Notes: generated by a model from the letters alone, not told the origin. A DNA stretch of 16,900 nucleotides from Thermoplasmata archaeon (GCA_030040625.1 JASHTI010000113.1:1-16900), one strand, 5' to 3'. Positions 8,694 to 15,858 are shown, counted from the stretch's first letter. Numbers and translations are program-made.

Positions 8694-10155
8694 AGCGGCG
8701 GGCCGTGAACGTCACGCTGATCGGGGCGGCCGCCGACCCGTCGACCGTCAGGCTCCCCTTCGCGTTCCCGCTCGTGACCTTGTAGCCGTGCACGGGTTCG
8801 ACCCGGTAGCAGTAGTCGCCGTTCGGCACCGCGAAGACGACCGTGGTGCTGTTCGACCCGCGAACAATGTGGACGGGCCATGAGGTCGCGATACCGGGTG
8901 AGTTGCGGAGCAGCGCGCTCCAGTTGGTGTCGGCCGGCAGCCCCGCGACCACGATCGTGACGTCGTAGGTCGGGATCGCGGTGTAACCGATCGTCATCGT
9001 CGGCGGCGCGGCCCCGGCGACGGCAAAGCGGCCCGAGGCGCCGGCCCGGTTGTAGCCGAGCACCGAGGCGGCCTGGAACCGGTAGCTGCCGTTCTGGAGC
9101 CAGAACGTCAGGTTCGTGGTGTTGGAGGTCCCGATCTCCGAGCGGCTGTGGCCAATGGCGTGGGTCGCTACGACCTTGACCGACCAGTTCGTCCCGTTGG
9201 CGAGCCCTGTTTCATTGAACGTCACCGGATAGAACGCCCCCGCTCGCAGGGCGGTGTAGACCACTCCGGCCGCGGTCGTCGCGCCGTCGATCGTCACGCT
9301 CCCGTGCGTCGGGGCGGAGGTGAAGCCGAGGACGAGGGAGACGGTGTACCGGTAGGTGCCGTTCGGGAGTGCGAAGCCGACGACCCCGGAGGTCGAGGCA
9401 TGGGTCTCATGGATGCGGACCGGGCTGCCGCCGGCGATGTGGACGCTCCAGTTCGTCCCGGTCGGAAGGCCGATCTCCGCGAAGAGGAGGGCGAACACGG
9501 TCGGCGTCTCGAAGGCCTGCGGGATCGGTCCGACCGCCGCCCCGTCGACCTGGAACCGGCCGCGGTACGAGCCGTTCAGGAACGATCCGACGATCGACGA
9601 TACGGTGTAGTGGTAGGAGCCGTTGGGAAGGGCGAAGGCGATCGTCGACGTGCTCGAGGTGACGGTCGCGCGCTCGAGGGCCGCTTCCTGTCCCTGCCCG
9701 TTCCCGGCCACGCGGATGGTCCACGGGGTCGCCGAGGGTAGCCCGGATTCCTCGAAGCTGACGGCATAGGTGTACAGCGGATAGAACGTCAGCGCGAACG
9801 GCCCGACCCCCGCCCCCGAGACGTTGAACGTCCCGTGCGCGGAGACGTTGACAAAGTAGCCCGACACTCGAGCGAGGCTGTAGCGGTAGCTGCCGTTCGG
9901 CAGGGAGAAAGTGATCGCGGAGAGATCGGAGGTCGCGGTCTCGTGGATCCGGTCGCATCCGCAGCCCGGCGAGGCGACGTGGACGCTCCAGTTGGTTCCG
10001 GCCGGTAGACCGGTTTCGGTGAACGTCACGCCGTAGACGGTGGCCGCCGCCCCCGACGGGGCCGGTGCGAGCGGTGCGGCGCTGGCGATCGAGGTGACGA
10101 GAAGAACGGCCGCGAGGCTGGCGCAGGCGCCTAGGGCTCCGGTCAACGCGCGCAT
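8692..10155 (-). CDS. Secreted five-repeat surface protein, probably N-glycosylated
   Basis: The 487-residue protein begins with a Sec signal peptide (about 1-27: basic start, hydrophobic core, cut near ASIASA-like SIASA|AP). The rest is five tandem modules of about 85 residues, at roughly 40-124, 129-214, 219-301, 308-392 and 396-484. Each starts with a strand like Y.VTF.E.GLP.GTNWSV, has a middle LPNGSY.Y, and ends with G...V.GA before a final strand, suggesting beta-sandwich (Ig-like or PEGA-like) domains. N-X-S/T sequons are frequent (NWS, NGS, NVS, NGT, NTT, NLT, NST) and recur at fixed repeat positions. There is no transmembrane anchor or C-terminal sorting motif. Only three Cys remain in the mature part (65, 67, 449). 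I know such repeats from Thermoplasmata cell-surface proteins but no defined function. Adhesion, envelope scaffolding or substrate binding are all possible. Monocistronic and divergent from tfb. Confidence 0.8.
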   Translation of the reverse strand: MRALTGALGACASLAAVLLVTSIASAAPLAPAPSGAAATVYGVTFTETGLPAGTNWSVHVASPGCGCDRIHETATSDLSAITFSLPNGSYRYSLARVSGYFVNVSAHGTFNVSGAGVGPFALTFYPLYTYAVSFEESGLPSATPWTIRVAGNGQGQEAALERATVTSSTSTIAFALPNGSYHYTVSSIVGSFLNGSYRGRFQVDGAAVGPIPQAFETPTVFALLFAEIGLPTGTNWSVHIAGGSPVRIHETHASTSGVVGFALPNGTYRYTVSLVLGFTSAPTHGSVTIDGATTAAGVVYTALRAGAFYPVTFNETGLANGTNWSVKVVATHAIGHSRSEIGTSNTTNLTFWLQNGSYRFQAASVLGYNRAGASGRFAVAGAAPPTMTIGYTAIPTYDVTIVVAGLPADTNWSALLRNSPGIATSWPVHIVRGSNSTTVVFAVPNGDYCYRVEPVHGYKVTSGNAKGSLTVDGSAAAPISVTFTARR

Positions 10156-10177
10156 CCCGGTTCCGAGCGGCAGGGGG

Positions 10178-10186
10178 TATTTACTC
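10178..10186 (-). promoter_or_regulatory. TATA box of the repeat-protein gene
   Basis: Read on the minus strand the element is AGTAAATAC, followed by CCCC. Its centre is about 26 bases before the ATG (10155), which predicts a leaderless message. A second similar element, GATAAACCCCC, lies a further 18 or so bases upstream (about 10193-10203) and could be a second TATA box or a regulator site. Confidence 0.55.
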
Positions 10187-10504
10187 CCCGACGGGGGTTT
10201 ATCCAGAGCCCCGGCTCCTCGCGCCCGGTCGCCGAGGAACGAGGGCGTGCTCGGGCACGATCGCCGATGCTCCGGGCCGGGGAATTCGCGACGTGACGCG
10301 CCGGGGCCACCCTCGCGGCGGTCGAGAGCCCCACACGGGTGGTGGCGGTTCCGGGACCGACCGCGAGCGGTCCGGGCCCCGGGGGCGGATGGTTACCTGC
10401 TATGCTTTGACGTGGGCCGGCCACCGCCCGGGTCTGACGGGCCGGCCCCGGCCGTCAGGAATTCGCCGCCGGCCGGAGGGCCGACCGGGGACGCTTGGTA
10501 TGGT

Positions 10505-10541
10505 GTAGCACATGTTGTAACAAACAGGACACGGTAGCATG
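10505..10541. promoter_or_regulatory. Candidate operator region upstream of tfb
   Basis: Inside the AT-rich block before tfb there is a dyad TGTT-GT-AACA (10513-10522), flanked by GTAGCA at 10505-10510 and again at 10534-10539 (29 bases apart, about three helical turns). Each GTAGCA is followed by an ATG or TG. The block lies directly upstream of the TATA box at 10547. Placement suits an activator or regulator of TFB recruitment. No family of regulator is recognised. Confidence 0.35.
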
Positions 10542-10546
10542 AACGC

Positions 10547-10553
10547 ATAAATA
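10547..10553 (+). promoter_or_regulatory. TATA box of the tfb gene
   Basis: ATAAATA followed by GGGG is the most TATA-like sequence in the window. Its centre is about 34 bases before the ATG at 10584, giving a predicted leader of only a few bases. The bases just before it (GAACGC) occupy the position of a BRE. Confidence 0.6.
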
Positions 10554-10583
10554 GGGGTCCCCCTTCCGGAGCGGTACGATAAT

Positions 10584-11681
10584 ATGACGCCCTCCTCGCG
10601 TGTCTCGGCAGCCGCCCGCCCCCGATCGACCCCGAAGGCGAGCGCCCCCGCGGCGACCCAGTCGCCGGTCGCGCCGTCGCCGCCGGCGTCCGACGTCTGC
10701 CCGAACTGCGGGTCGACGCACCTGATCCGGGACGAGATCCGAGGGGAGATCGTCTGTGCCGACTGCGGGCTGGTCGTGGACCAGAGCGCTCTCGTCAGCG
10801 ACCGCGGCCAGCGCGGCTCCAAAGAGGACACGGGCCGCGAGGCCCGCGGCTGGGGCCCGGTGATCTCGCCGCTCATGCCCGACAAGGGGCTCTTCAGCGA
10901 GATCGGGGTGCCGACCCGCGACTTCCAGGGGAACTCCCTCTCTCGCAACACCTCGCTGAAGTTCTACCACCTGCGCAAGCTCAACCACCGCCTGCGGGCG
11001 GCCCGGACGCACCAGCGCAACCTGGTCGTGGCGCTCGGTGAGCTCAACCGGCTCGCCGGGGTGCTGGGCCTGTCGCGGGAGGTCAAGGAGTCGGCGACCT
11101 ACATCTATCGTCGCGCCCTCGAGCACAAGGCGACCCGCGGCAAGAAGATCGTCGCGCTGGTCGCGGCGAGCGTCTACGCCGCCTGCCGGCAGTGCCACGT
11201 CCCCCGGACGATGAAGGAGATCATCGCCCACTCGAAGGCGACGAAGATCGAGGTCGGCCGGGCCTACACGCTCCTCGCCCGCGAGCTCAAGCTCGGACTG
11301 AAGCCGGTGGAGCCGCGCGACTACCTCGTGCGGTTCACGCAGGACCTGAACCTCTCCAAGGAGGTCCGCCAGAAGGTTCTGCAGCTCCTGGAGCAGGTCG
11401 AGCAGGTCTACTCGACGAGCGGCGTGCTCCCCAATGGGATCCTCGCCACGATCATCTACATCGCCTCGAACCTCATGGGCGAGCCGCGCAGCCAGGACCG
11501 CATCGCCGCGGTGGCGAACGTCACGCCCGTGACGATCCGCAACCACTACAAGGAGCTCCTCGACCTGCTCGGCCTGCCGAAGAACCTCGCGAACCCGCAG
11601 GCCCGGGGCCTCGCGCCCACGGCCGAGGGCGCCGAGACGACCGACAAGCTCGAGGCGGCGCCCGCCGCGGCGGCCCACTGA
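10584..11681 (+). CDS. tfb: Transcription initiation factor B paralogue (TFIIB family), divergent N-terminal region
   Basis: Recruits RNA polymerase to TATA-binding protein at promoters. The 365 residues comprise a Pro/Ala/Ser-rich N-terminal extension (1-36), a zinc ribbon (Cys39, Cys42, Cys58, Cys61), a short linker, and two cyclin repeats (about 125-215 and 235-332) ending in a BRE-recognising helix-turn-helix VTPVTIRNHYKELLDLLGL, then a low-complexity tail. VPRTMKEI and RNLVVALGELNRL are family motifs. The region that forms the B-reader is unusual: where classical archaeal TFB has GPEWRAFD and an SRTGAP-like motif, this has DRGQRGSKED and ARGWGPV, though PDKGLFSEIG after it is normal. The B-linker LRKWQ is LRKLN. 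Those elements help DNA opening and start-site choice, so this is probably a specialised paralogue, not the housekeeping TFB. Own promoter; nuclease gene follows 25 bases downstream. Confidence 0.93.
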   Translation: MTPSSRVSAAARPRSTPKASAPAATQSPVAPSPPASDVCPNCGSTHLIRDEIRGEIVCADCGLVVDQSALVSDRGQRGSKEDTGREARGWGPVISPLMPDKGLFSEIGVPTRDFQGNSLSRNTSLKFYHLRKLNHRLRAARTHQRNLVVALGELNRLAGVLGLSREVKESATYIYRRALEHKATRGKKIVALVAASVYAACRQCHVPRTMKEIIAHSKATKIEVGRAYTLLARELKLGLKPVEPRDYLVRFTQDLNLSKEVRQKVLQLLEQVEQVYSTSGVLPNGILATIIYIASNLMGEPRSQDRIAAVANVTPVTIRNHYKELLDLLGLPKNLANPQARGLAPTAEGAETTDKLEAAPAAAAH

Positions 11682-11706
11682 GACGGGCGGCCCCGCGGGC
11701 CCCGAC

Positions 11707-12981
11707 GTGGACGGGGGCCGGCGTTCCGGCGGCCGGAAGCGAGATGAACCTTCGTCGCGCTCGTCGCCCGTGGCGGTCGCCCCCACGCTGAGCTACTCGT
11801 CCTACCGGACCTACCTGGAGTGCCCGCTCCGCTGGAAGTACCTCTACGTCGAGCGACGGCCGGAGACGCCCCGCGGCTACTTCACGTTCGGGCGGGTCGT
11901 CCACGCGGTCCTGGAGGAGCTGGTCCGGCCCCTCGTGGTCCCGTCGGCGCGCCGTCGTGAGGGAACCGAGAGCCAGACGACGCTCCACGACTGGACGGAC
12001 CCGACGCGGGCCGCTGTCGCGAGCGGAGCCGCCGAGCCGATCGGTCCGGAGGCGCTCCTGGCCAGTTACGACCGCCTCTGGTCGAGCGACGGCTACACGT
12101 CCCCCGATGAGGAGGCCCGTTACCGCTCCCTCGGGCGCGAGCTGCTGCTGAAGTACCGGGAGGAGCTCGCGCGCCACCCCCCGTCGCCGGTCTCCGTCGA
12201 GGAGCACCTGGAGACCCGGTGGGACGGCCTGCCGGTCCACGGCTACGTCGATCGCATCGATCGGACGCCGGCGGGGGGGCTCGAGGTCGTCGACTACAAG
12301 ACATCGCGCGACCTCTCCGGCGAGGACGCGGAGAGCTCCGACCAGCTGAGCCTGTACCAGGTCCTCGTCGAGCACACCTACCGCGCGCCGGTGGAGCGGC
12401 TCACGCTCCTGCACCTGCGCTCGCTGACGCCGCTGCGGACGCTGCCGCGAACGGCCCGCACGCTCGAGCCGCTGCACCAGCGGATGGGGGAGGTCGCCGA
12501 CGGGATCCGCGAGCAGGCGTTCGAGCCGACCCCCGGGCGTCACTGCCAGCGCTGCGACTTCCGCGCGATCTGTCCGGAGTTCCGCGCGATCCCCGAGGCC
12601 GACGCGCCCCGGCTCGCCGCCCTGGTCGATCGCTTCGACGCGCTCCGCGCGGACGAGCGCCGCCTCGAGCGGGAGCTCGCACAAACGGCCGCCGAGCTCC
12701 ACCGGGCGGCGGAGGAGATGGGCCTCCATCGTGTGGAGGGATCGCGGTCCGTCGCGGTCCGTCACCGCGAGGTCGCCTGGCAGTACCCGCTCGAGGCGGT
12801 CGGCCCGATGCTCGGGGGCTCGAGCGGCACCGCCCCCCCCGCCAGCGCGGAGGAGGTCCGCCGGCTGCTCCGCGACCCGGCCGTACCGGCCGAGCTCCGC
12901 CGGCGCATCGCCGAGACCGGCTCGCGCCGGGTGCGCTGGTACTGGGAGCTGGAGGACGCCGACGCGCCGTCCCGCCGATAG
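11707..12981 (+). CDS. RecB/Cas4-like PD-(D/E)XK nuclease with probable Fe-S cluster
   Basis: A predicted DNA exonuclease of the RecB/AddB/Cas4 group (424 residues). Visible in order: YRTYLECPLRWKY with Cys39; FGRVVHAVLEE (His66, motif I); VHGYVDRID with Asp182; EVVDYKTSRD with Asp196 and Lys198 (the D-x-K core); QLSLYQ (Gln213, Tyr217). Cys280, Cys283 and Cys289 in CQRCDFRAIC complete the four-cysteine set that in Cas4 and AddB binds a 4Fe-4S cluster. A coiled-coil helix (about 300-338) and a C-terminal domain of unknown role follow. No cas1, cas2, CRISPR array or helicase motor is nearby, so a repair role is more likely than CRISPR adaptation. Start is uncertain: GTG 11707 gives a 21-residue basic, low-complexity leader; an in-frame GTG at 11770 would begin right before APTLSYSSYRTYLECP. 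Probably co-transcribed with tfb. Confidence 0.85.
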   Translation: MDGGRRSGGRKRDEPSSRSSPVAVAPTLSYSSYRTYLECPLRWKYLYVERRPETPRGYFTFGRVVHAVLEELVRPLVVPSARRREGTESQTTLHDWTDPTRAAVASGAAEPIGPEALLASYDRLWSSDGYTSPDEEARYRSLGRELLLKYREELARHPPSPVSVEEHLETRWDGLPVHGYVDRIDRTPAGGLEVVDYKTSRDLSGEDAESSDQLSLYQVLVEHTYRAPVERLTLLHLRSLTPLRTLPRTARTLEPLHQRMGEVADGIREQAFEPTPGRHCQRCDFRAICPEFRAIPEADAPRLAALVDRFDALRADERRLERELAQTAAELHRAAEEMGLHRVEGSRSVAVRHREVAWQYPLEAVGPMLGGSSGTAPPASAEEVRRLLRDPAVPAELRRRIAETGSRRVRWYWELEDADAPSRR

Positions 12982-12988
12982 CGGCGGG

Positions 12989-12999
12989 CAAAGGCTTTG
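12989..12999 (+). promoter_or_regulatory. Possible TATA box of purP
   Basis: CAAAGGCTTTG is the only AT-containing patch in the 41-base gap before purP. Its centre is about 29 bases ahead of the ATG at 13023, close to the spacing seen for other genes here. It is itself palindromic, and is a poorer TATA match than those of tfb or the regulator. Confidence 0.4.
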
Positions 13000-13005
13000 A
13001 CGGGG

Positions 13006-13028
13006 CCCCGATACTCCCCCGTATGGGG
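13006..13028 (+). other. Hairpin spanning the purP start codon
   Basis: CCCC-G-ATAC (13006-13014) pairs with GTAT-GGGG (13021-13028) around a TCCCCC loop, with a single bulged G. The ATG (13023-13025) is inside the 3' arm. If the message starts upstream it would hide the start codon; if it is leaderless the dyad could act at the DNA level. Either role is inference. Confidence 0.4.
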
Positions 13029-14090
13029 ATTGCCCTCTCCAACGCCGAGCGCCTCGCCCCCCTCGAGGGGCGCCGACCGACCGTCACGACCGTCTGCTCG
13101 CACTCGTCGCTTCAGATCTTCCACGGGGCGCGCACCGAGGGACTGCCGACGATCGGCATCGCCATCGGCAAGCCGCCGCGGTTCTACGACGCCTTCCCGC
13201 GGGCACGACCGGACCGCTTCCTGACGGTCGAGCGCCATCGCAACGTACCGGCGCTCGCGGAGAGCCTGCGGGCGGCCGGCGCCGTGCTGATCCCGCACGG
13301 CTCGTTCGTCGAGTACCTCGGCGCCGAGGAGTTCGCTCGGATCGACGTGCCGGTCTTCGGCAACCGTGCGGTGCTCGGCTGGGAGTCGGACCGTCGCAAG
13401 GAGCGGACGTGGCTGGAGAGCGCCGGGGTCGAGATGCCGAAGCGCTACGAGGAGGCCGCCGAGGTCGACGGGCCGGTGATCGTGAAGTACTACGGCGCGA
13501 AGGGCGGCAAGGGGTTCTTCCTCGCCAAGAACCGGGAGGCCCTCGCGGACTTCCGGCCGACCGGGCCGTACGTCATCCAGGAGTACGTCCTCGGCACGCG
13601 GTACTACGTCCATTTCTTCTACTCGCCGCTGTCGGACCGGGGCTATCGGGTCGGCCACGGCTCGCTCGAGCTGCTCGGGATGGACCGCCGGGACGAGGCG
13701 AACATCGACGAACTGTACAAGCTGGGCGCCCAGGAGGAGCTGCTCAAGGCCGGGATCCGGCCCACGTTCGTCGTGACGGGGAACGTGCCGGTCGTCCTGC
13801 GCGAGTCCCTTCTCGAGAAGACGTTCGAGGTCGGGGCGCGGATCGTCGAACGGTCGATCGAGCTGTTCGGCGGCATGGTCGGGCCGTTCTGCGTCGAGGG
13901 GATCATGACCGAGGACCTGACGTTCAAGGTCTTCGAGATCTCGACCCGGATCGTGGCGGGGACGAACCTCTACGTCTCGGGCAGCCCGTACTCCGACATG
14001 ATCGAACCGGGGCTGTCGACGGGGCGGCGCATCGCCCAGGAGCTGGTCCGGGCCCAGGCGCAGGGGCGCCTCGCCGAGGTCCTGAGCTAG
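13023..14090 (+). CDS. purP: Formate-dependent FAICAR synthetase PurP (ATP-grasp)
   Basis: Archaeal enzyme for the ninth step of purine biosynthesis: AICAR plus formate and ATP gives FAICAR, replacing the folate-dependent PurH reaction. At 355 residues it is close to the usual 360. Conserved stretches: CSHSSLQIFHGARTEGLPT (25-43), IPHGSFVEYLGAEEF (90-104), VFGNRAVLGWESDRR (111-125), the ATP-grasp lysine and glycine loop VIVKYYGAKGGKGFF (152-166), IQEYVLGTRYYVHFFYS (185-201), VTGNVPVVLRESLLEK (251-266), MVGPFCVEG (285-293) and VFEISTRIVAGTN (303-315), which carries Mg-binding acids. The ATG at 13023 was chosen because it gives the family N terminus directly; longer upstream reading overlaps the nuclease gene. 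Own TATA-like element upstream. The organism is expected to lack a bacterial PurH transformylase. Confidence 0.96.
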   Translation: MGIALSNAERLAPLEGRRPTVTTVCSHSSLQIFHGARTEGLPTIGIAIGKPPRFYDAFPRARPDRFLTVERHRNVPALAESLRAAGAVLIPHGSFVEYLGAEEFARIDVPVFGNRAVLGWESDRRKERTWLESAGVEMPKRYEEAAEVDGPVIVKYYGAKGGKGFFLAKNREALADFRPTGPYVIQEYVLGTRYYVHFFYSPLSDRGYRVGHGSLELLGMDRRDEANIDELYKLGAQEELLKAGIRPTFVVTGNVPVVLRESLLEKTFEVGARIVERSIELFGGMVGPFCVEGIMTEDLTFKVFEISTRIVAGTNLYVSGSPYSDMIEPGLSTGRRIAQELVRAQAQGRLAEVLS

Positions 14091-14108
14091 CCGGCCGTAC
14101 GGACCGGC

Positions 14109-14115
14109 GTTAAGT
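14109..14115 (+). promoter_or_regulatory. TATA-like element upstream of the ABC exporter operon
   Basis: GTTAAGT, followed by CCCGG, stands in the GC-rich gap after purP, centred about 32 bases before the GTG at 14145. The near-identical GTTAAGTATCGGG precedes the cysteine-rich mini-protein gene, which supports it as a promoter. Confidence 0.45.
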
Positions 14116-14144
14116 CCCGGCCGCCTTAGCCGCGCCGGCTTCTC

Positions 14145-15095
14145 GTGGGCGATCTCGCACTTTCGGCGCAGCACGTCACCAAGGTCTATCCCGGCTCCGG
14201 CGGCGGGCCGCCGGCGCTGGCCGACCTGTCGCTCGACATCCCCACCGGTGGGATCTACGGTCTGATCGGGCGGAACGGCGCCGGAAAGACGACGTTCGTC
14301 CGGATCTCCGCGACGCAGCTCGCCCTGACCTCCGGGACGCTGACGGTCCTCGGCCACGACGTCCGGACCGAGGAGCGCGCGATCCGCGCCCGCATCGCCT
14401 GCGTGCCGCAGGAGTCGCGTCCGCTCTACTTCCTGACCGTCGAGGAGGTCGTCCACCTCTACCTCAAGATGCGGGGCCTCCCGCCGGCGGACGCTCGCCG
14501 GAGAACGGAGGCGGCGCTCGCGGAGCTCTCGCTGACCGAGTACCGCCGGCGTCTCGTGAACCGCCTCTCCGGCGGGCTGCGCCGGCGGACCCTCTGCGCG
14601 ATGGTCCTCGCCTCGGACGCCGATGTGCTGTTCCTGGACGAGCCGACGACCGGTCTCGATCCGGTCGCCCGCCGCGAGGTCTGGCAGGCGGTCCGGCGCG
14701 CGAGCCGGGAGCACCGGACCGTTCTCCTGACGACCCACTACCTGGACGAGGTGGAAGCCCTCTCCGGCCGTCTCGCGCTGATCGAGCAGGGCCGACTGCG
14801 CCTCGAGGGGACGCCGACGGAGCTGCGGGACCGGGTGCGGTTCCCGTACCGGGTGACCGTGCGGGGGGACGTCCGCCGGGAGGCGCTCGCCTCGTACGGC
14901 CGCATCGCCCCGATCGACGGTGGCTACCTCGTCTTCGCGCGCGAGGCCGAGGCCCGGGAGCTGACCCGGTGGGGGCTGGAGCGGGGCCTGCGGCTCTCGA
15001 TGGGCCCGGTGAGCCTGGAGGACATCTTCCTGGAGGTCGTGGGCAAGCCGATCGACGTCGACGACGCGCCGCTCGCCGAGGAGGCGGAGGCGTGA
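14145..15095 (+). CDS. ABC-2 type exporter, ATP-binding subunit
   Basis: Cytoplasmic ATPase of 316 residues that powers the permease encoded next to it. Seen directly: Walker A GRNGAGKTT (42-50), Q-loop CVPQES (86-91), signature LSGG (141-144), Walker B VLFLDE (161-166) with the D-loop GLD just after, and the switch His198 (TTHYLDEVEAL). The C-terminal region after about 230 matches the small accessory domain found in DrrA/CcmA-like exporter ATPases. Family members export drugs, lipids, polysaccharides or proteins; the substrate cannot be read from sequence. Begins with GTG 14145. The stop overlaps the permease start as GTGA, so the two are translationally coupled. Confidence 0.93.
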   Translation: MGDLALSAQHVTKVYPGSGGGPPALADLSLDIPTGGIYGLIGRNGAGKTTFVRISATQLALTSGTLTVLGHDVRTEERAIRARIACVPQESRPLYFLTVEEVVHLYLKMRGLPPADARRRTEAALAELSLTEYRRRLVNRLSGGLRRRTLCAMVLASDADVLFLDEPTTGLDPVARREVWQAVRRASREHRTVLLTTHYLDEVEALSGRLALIEQGRLRLEGTPTELRDRVRFPYRVTVRGDVRREALASYGRIAPIDGGYLVFAREAEARELTRWGLERGLRLSMGPVSLEDIFLEVVGKPIDVDDAPLAEEAEA

Positions 15096-15838
15096 CCGGG
15101 CGGCACCGCCTGCGCTCCCTGGGCACGCTGGTGCTCATCAACGGGCTCATTCCGATCCGCACGCAGCCGCTCTACCTCGTCAACCTCGTCGCCTCGCCGC
15201 TGTCGTTCCTGTTCTTCATCTCGGTGATCTCGCACGGCCACCTCCTCGGCTACGCGATCACCGGCGGCCTGATCCTCACCATGCTCTCGGCCGGCACCGG
15301 CCTCCAGTCGGACCTGACGCACTACCGGCACGACCTCAAGTTCCAGGACATCGTCGTGGCCTCGCCGGTCGAGGCGCCGGTGTACGTCGCCGGCATGGCG
15401 CTCAGCGAGCTCGTCTACTCGCTGCCGGGGATCGCGCTCTTCGTGCTGCTCTACGTGCTCGCCGGCTACGCCTCGCCGCTGAACCTCGCGACGCTCGTCG
15501 GGGTGCTGCTCCTCGTCTGGGGGTTCGCGACGGCGCTCGCGTTCACGCTCGCCACGTACTTCCAGGACGTCCGGGAGACGTTCATGTTCAGCCCGATGAT
15601 CTCGCTGCTGCTGACGGTGCTGCCGCCGGTCTACTATCCGCTCTCCTACCTGCCGGCCTGGGCGCAGTTCGTGGCCCGGTTCTCGCCGACGACCTACGCC
15701 GCCTCGCTCGTCCAGGCGTCGGTGAGCCACGTCGCCGTGCCGCTGGTGACGGCCGGCCTCGACTGGGGGGTCCTCGGGGCCGTGACGACCGCGCTGTTCC
15801 TCGTCGCCGCGTTCAAGGCCCGCTGGAAGGAGCCGTGA
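15092..15838 (+). CDS. ABC-2 type exporter, permease subunit
   Basis: Integral membrane subunit of 248 residues paired with the ATPase upstream. About six hydrophobic segments can be seen (about 29-47, 53-70, 100-125, 131-155, 165-185 and 216-240), the usual ABC-2 layout, with the family motif around FQDVRETFMFSPMIS and LPAWAQFVARFSPTTYAAS after segment 5. The chosen GTG at 15092 overlaps the ATPase stop and is preceded by GAGGAGG/GGAG-type Shine-Dalgarno sequence; an earlier start in this frame would lie inside the ATPase gene. A single 248-residue permease probably homodimerises. The last codons overlap a GTGAGG that could be an alternative start of the next gene. Confidence 0.92.
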   Translation: MTGRHRLRSLGTLVLINGLIPIRTQPLYLVNLVASPLSFLFFISVISHGHLLGYAITGGLILTMLSAGTGLQSDLTHYRHDLKFQDIVVASPVEAPVYVAGMALSELVYSLPGIALFVLLYVLAGYASPLNLATLVGVLLLVWGFATALAFTLATYFQDVRETFMFSPMISLLLTVLPPVYYPLSYLPAWAQFVARFSPTTYAASLVQASVSHVAVPLVTAGLDWGVLGAVTTALFLVAAFKARWKEP

Positions 15839-15858
15839 GGACCGTCGCGGCGCGAGCC

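Larger units (their letters stand above)
10156..10583. other. Divergent intergenic spacer between the repeat-protein gene and tfb
   Basis: This 428-base spacer holds the two outward promoters. The interior (about 10205-10495) is very GC-rich with no convincing gene. It contains a perfect hairpin CGTGC-TCGG-GCACG (10246-10259), an inverted repeat GACCGC-GA-GCGGTC (10359-10372), and two copies of GGGCCGGCC (10414-10422 and 10439-10447), which is nearly self-complementary. From about 10497 the base composition changes abruptly to AT-rich up to tfb. Frames that stay open here run into the flanking genes and show no protein family. I see no tRNA, riboswitch or known ncRNA in it, though a non-coding RNA cannot be excluded. 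Confidence 0.6.

Noticed and set aside
10246..10259. Hairpin CGTGC-TCGG-GCACG as a terminator or riboswitch element
   Set aside because: A lone five-pair stem in GC-rich DNA is expected by chance, it has no T-run, and it is not at the end of either neighbouring gene.
10040..10537. A plus-strand frame across the spacer upstream of tfb
   Set aside because: It begins inside the repeat-protein gene on the opposite strand, shows low-complexity composition and no motif, and crosses the AT-rich control block.
11707..12981. Calling the nuclease a CRISPR Cas4
   Set aside because: Twice the size of a typical Cas4, with extra C-terminal parts and no cas genes or repeat array in the window.
12219..13022. 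N-terminal extension of purP
   Set aside because: It overlaps the nuclease gene and has no relation to PurP; ATG 13023 gives the full family length.
12762..14738. A 658-codon open frame on the minus strand
   Set aside because: It lies opposite the nuclease, purP and ABC ATPase genes, all with clear family motifs. Its translation is low-complexity Arg/Asp/Gly/Pro-rich with no domain. Long antisense frames are expected at this GC content.
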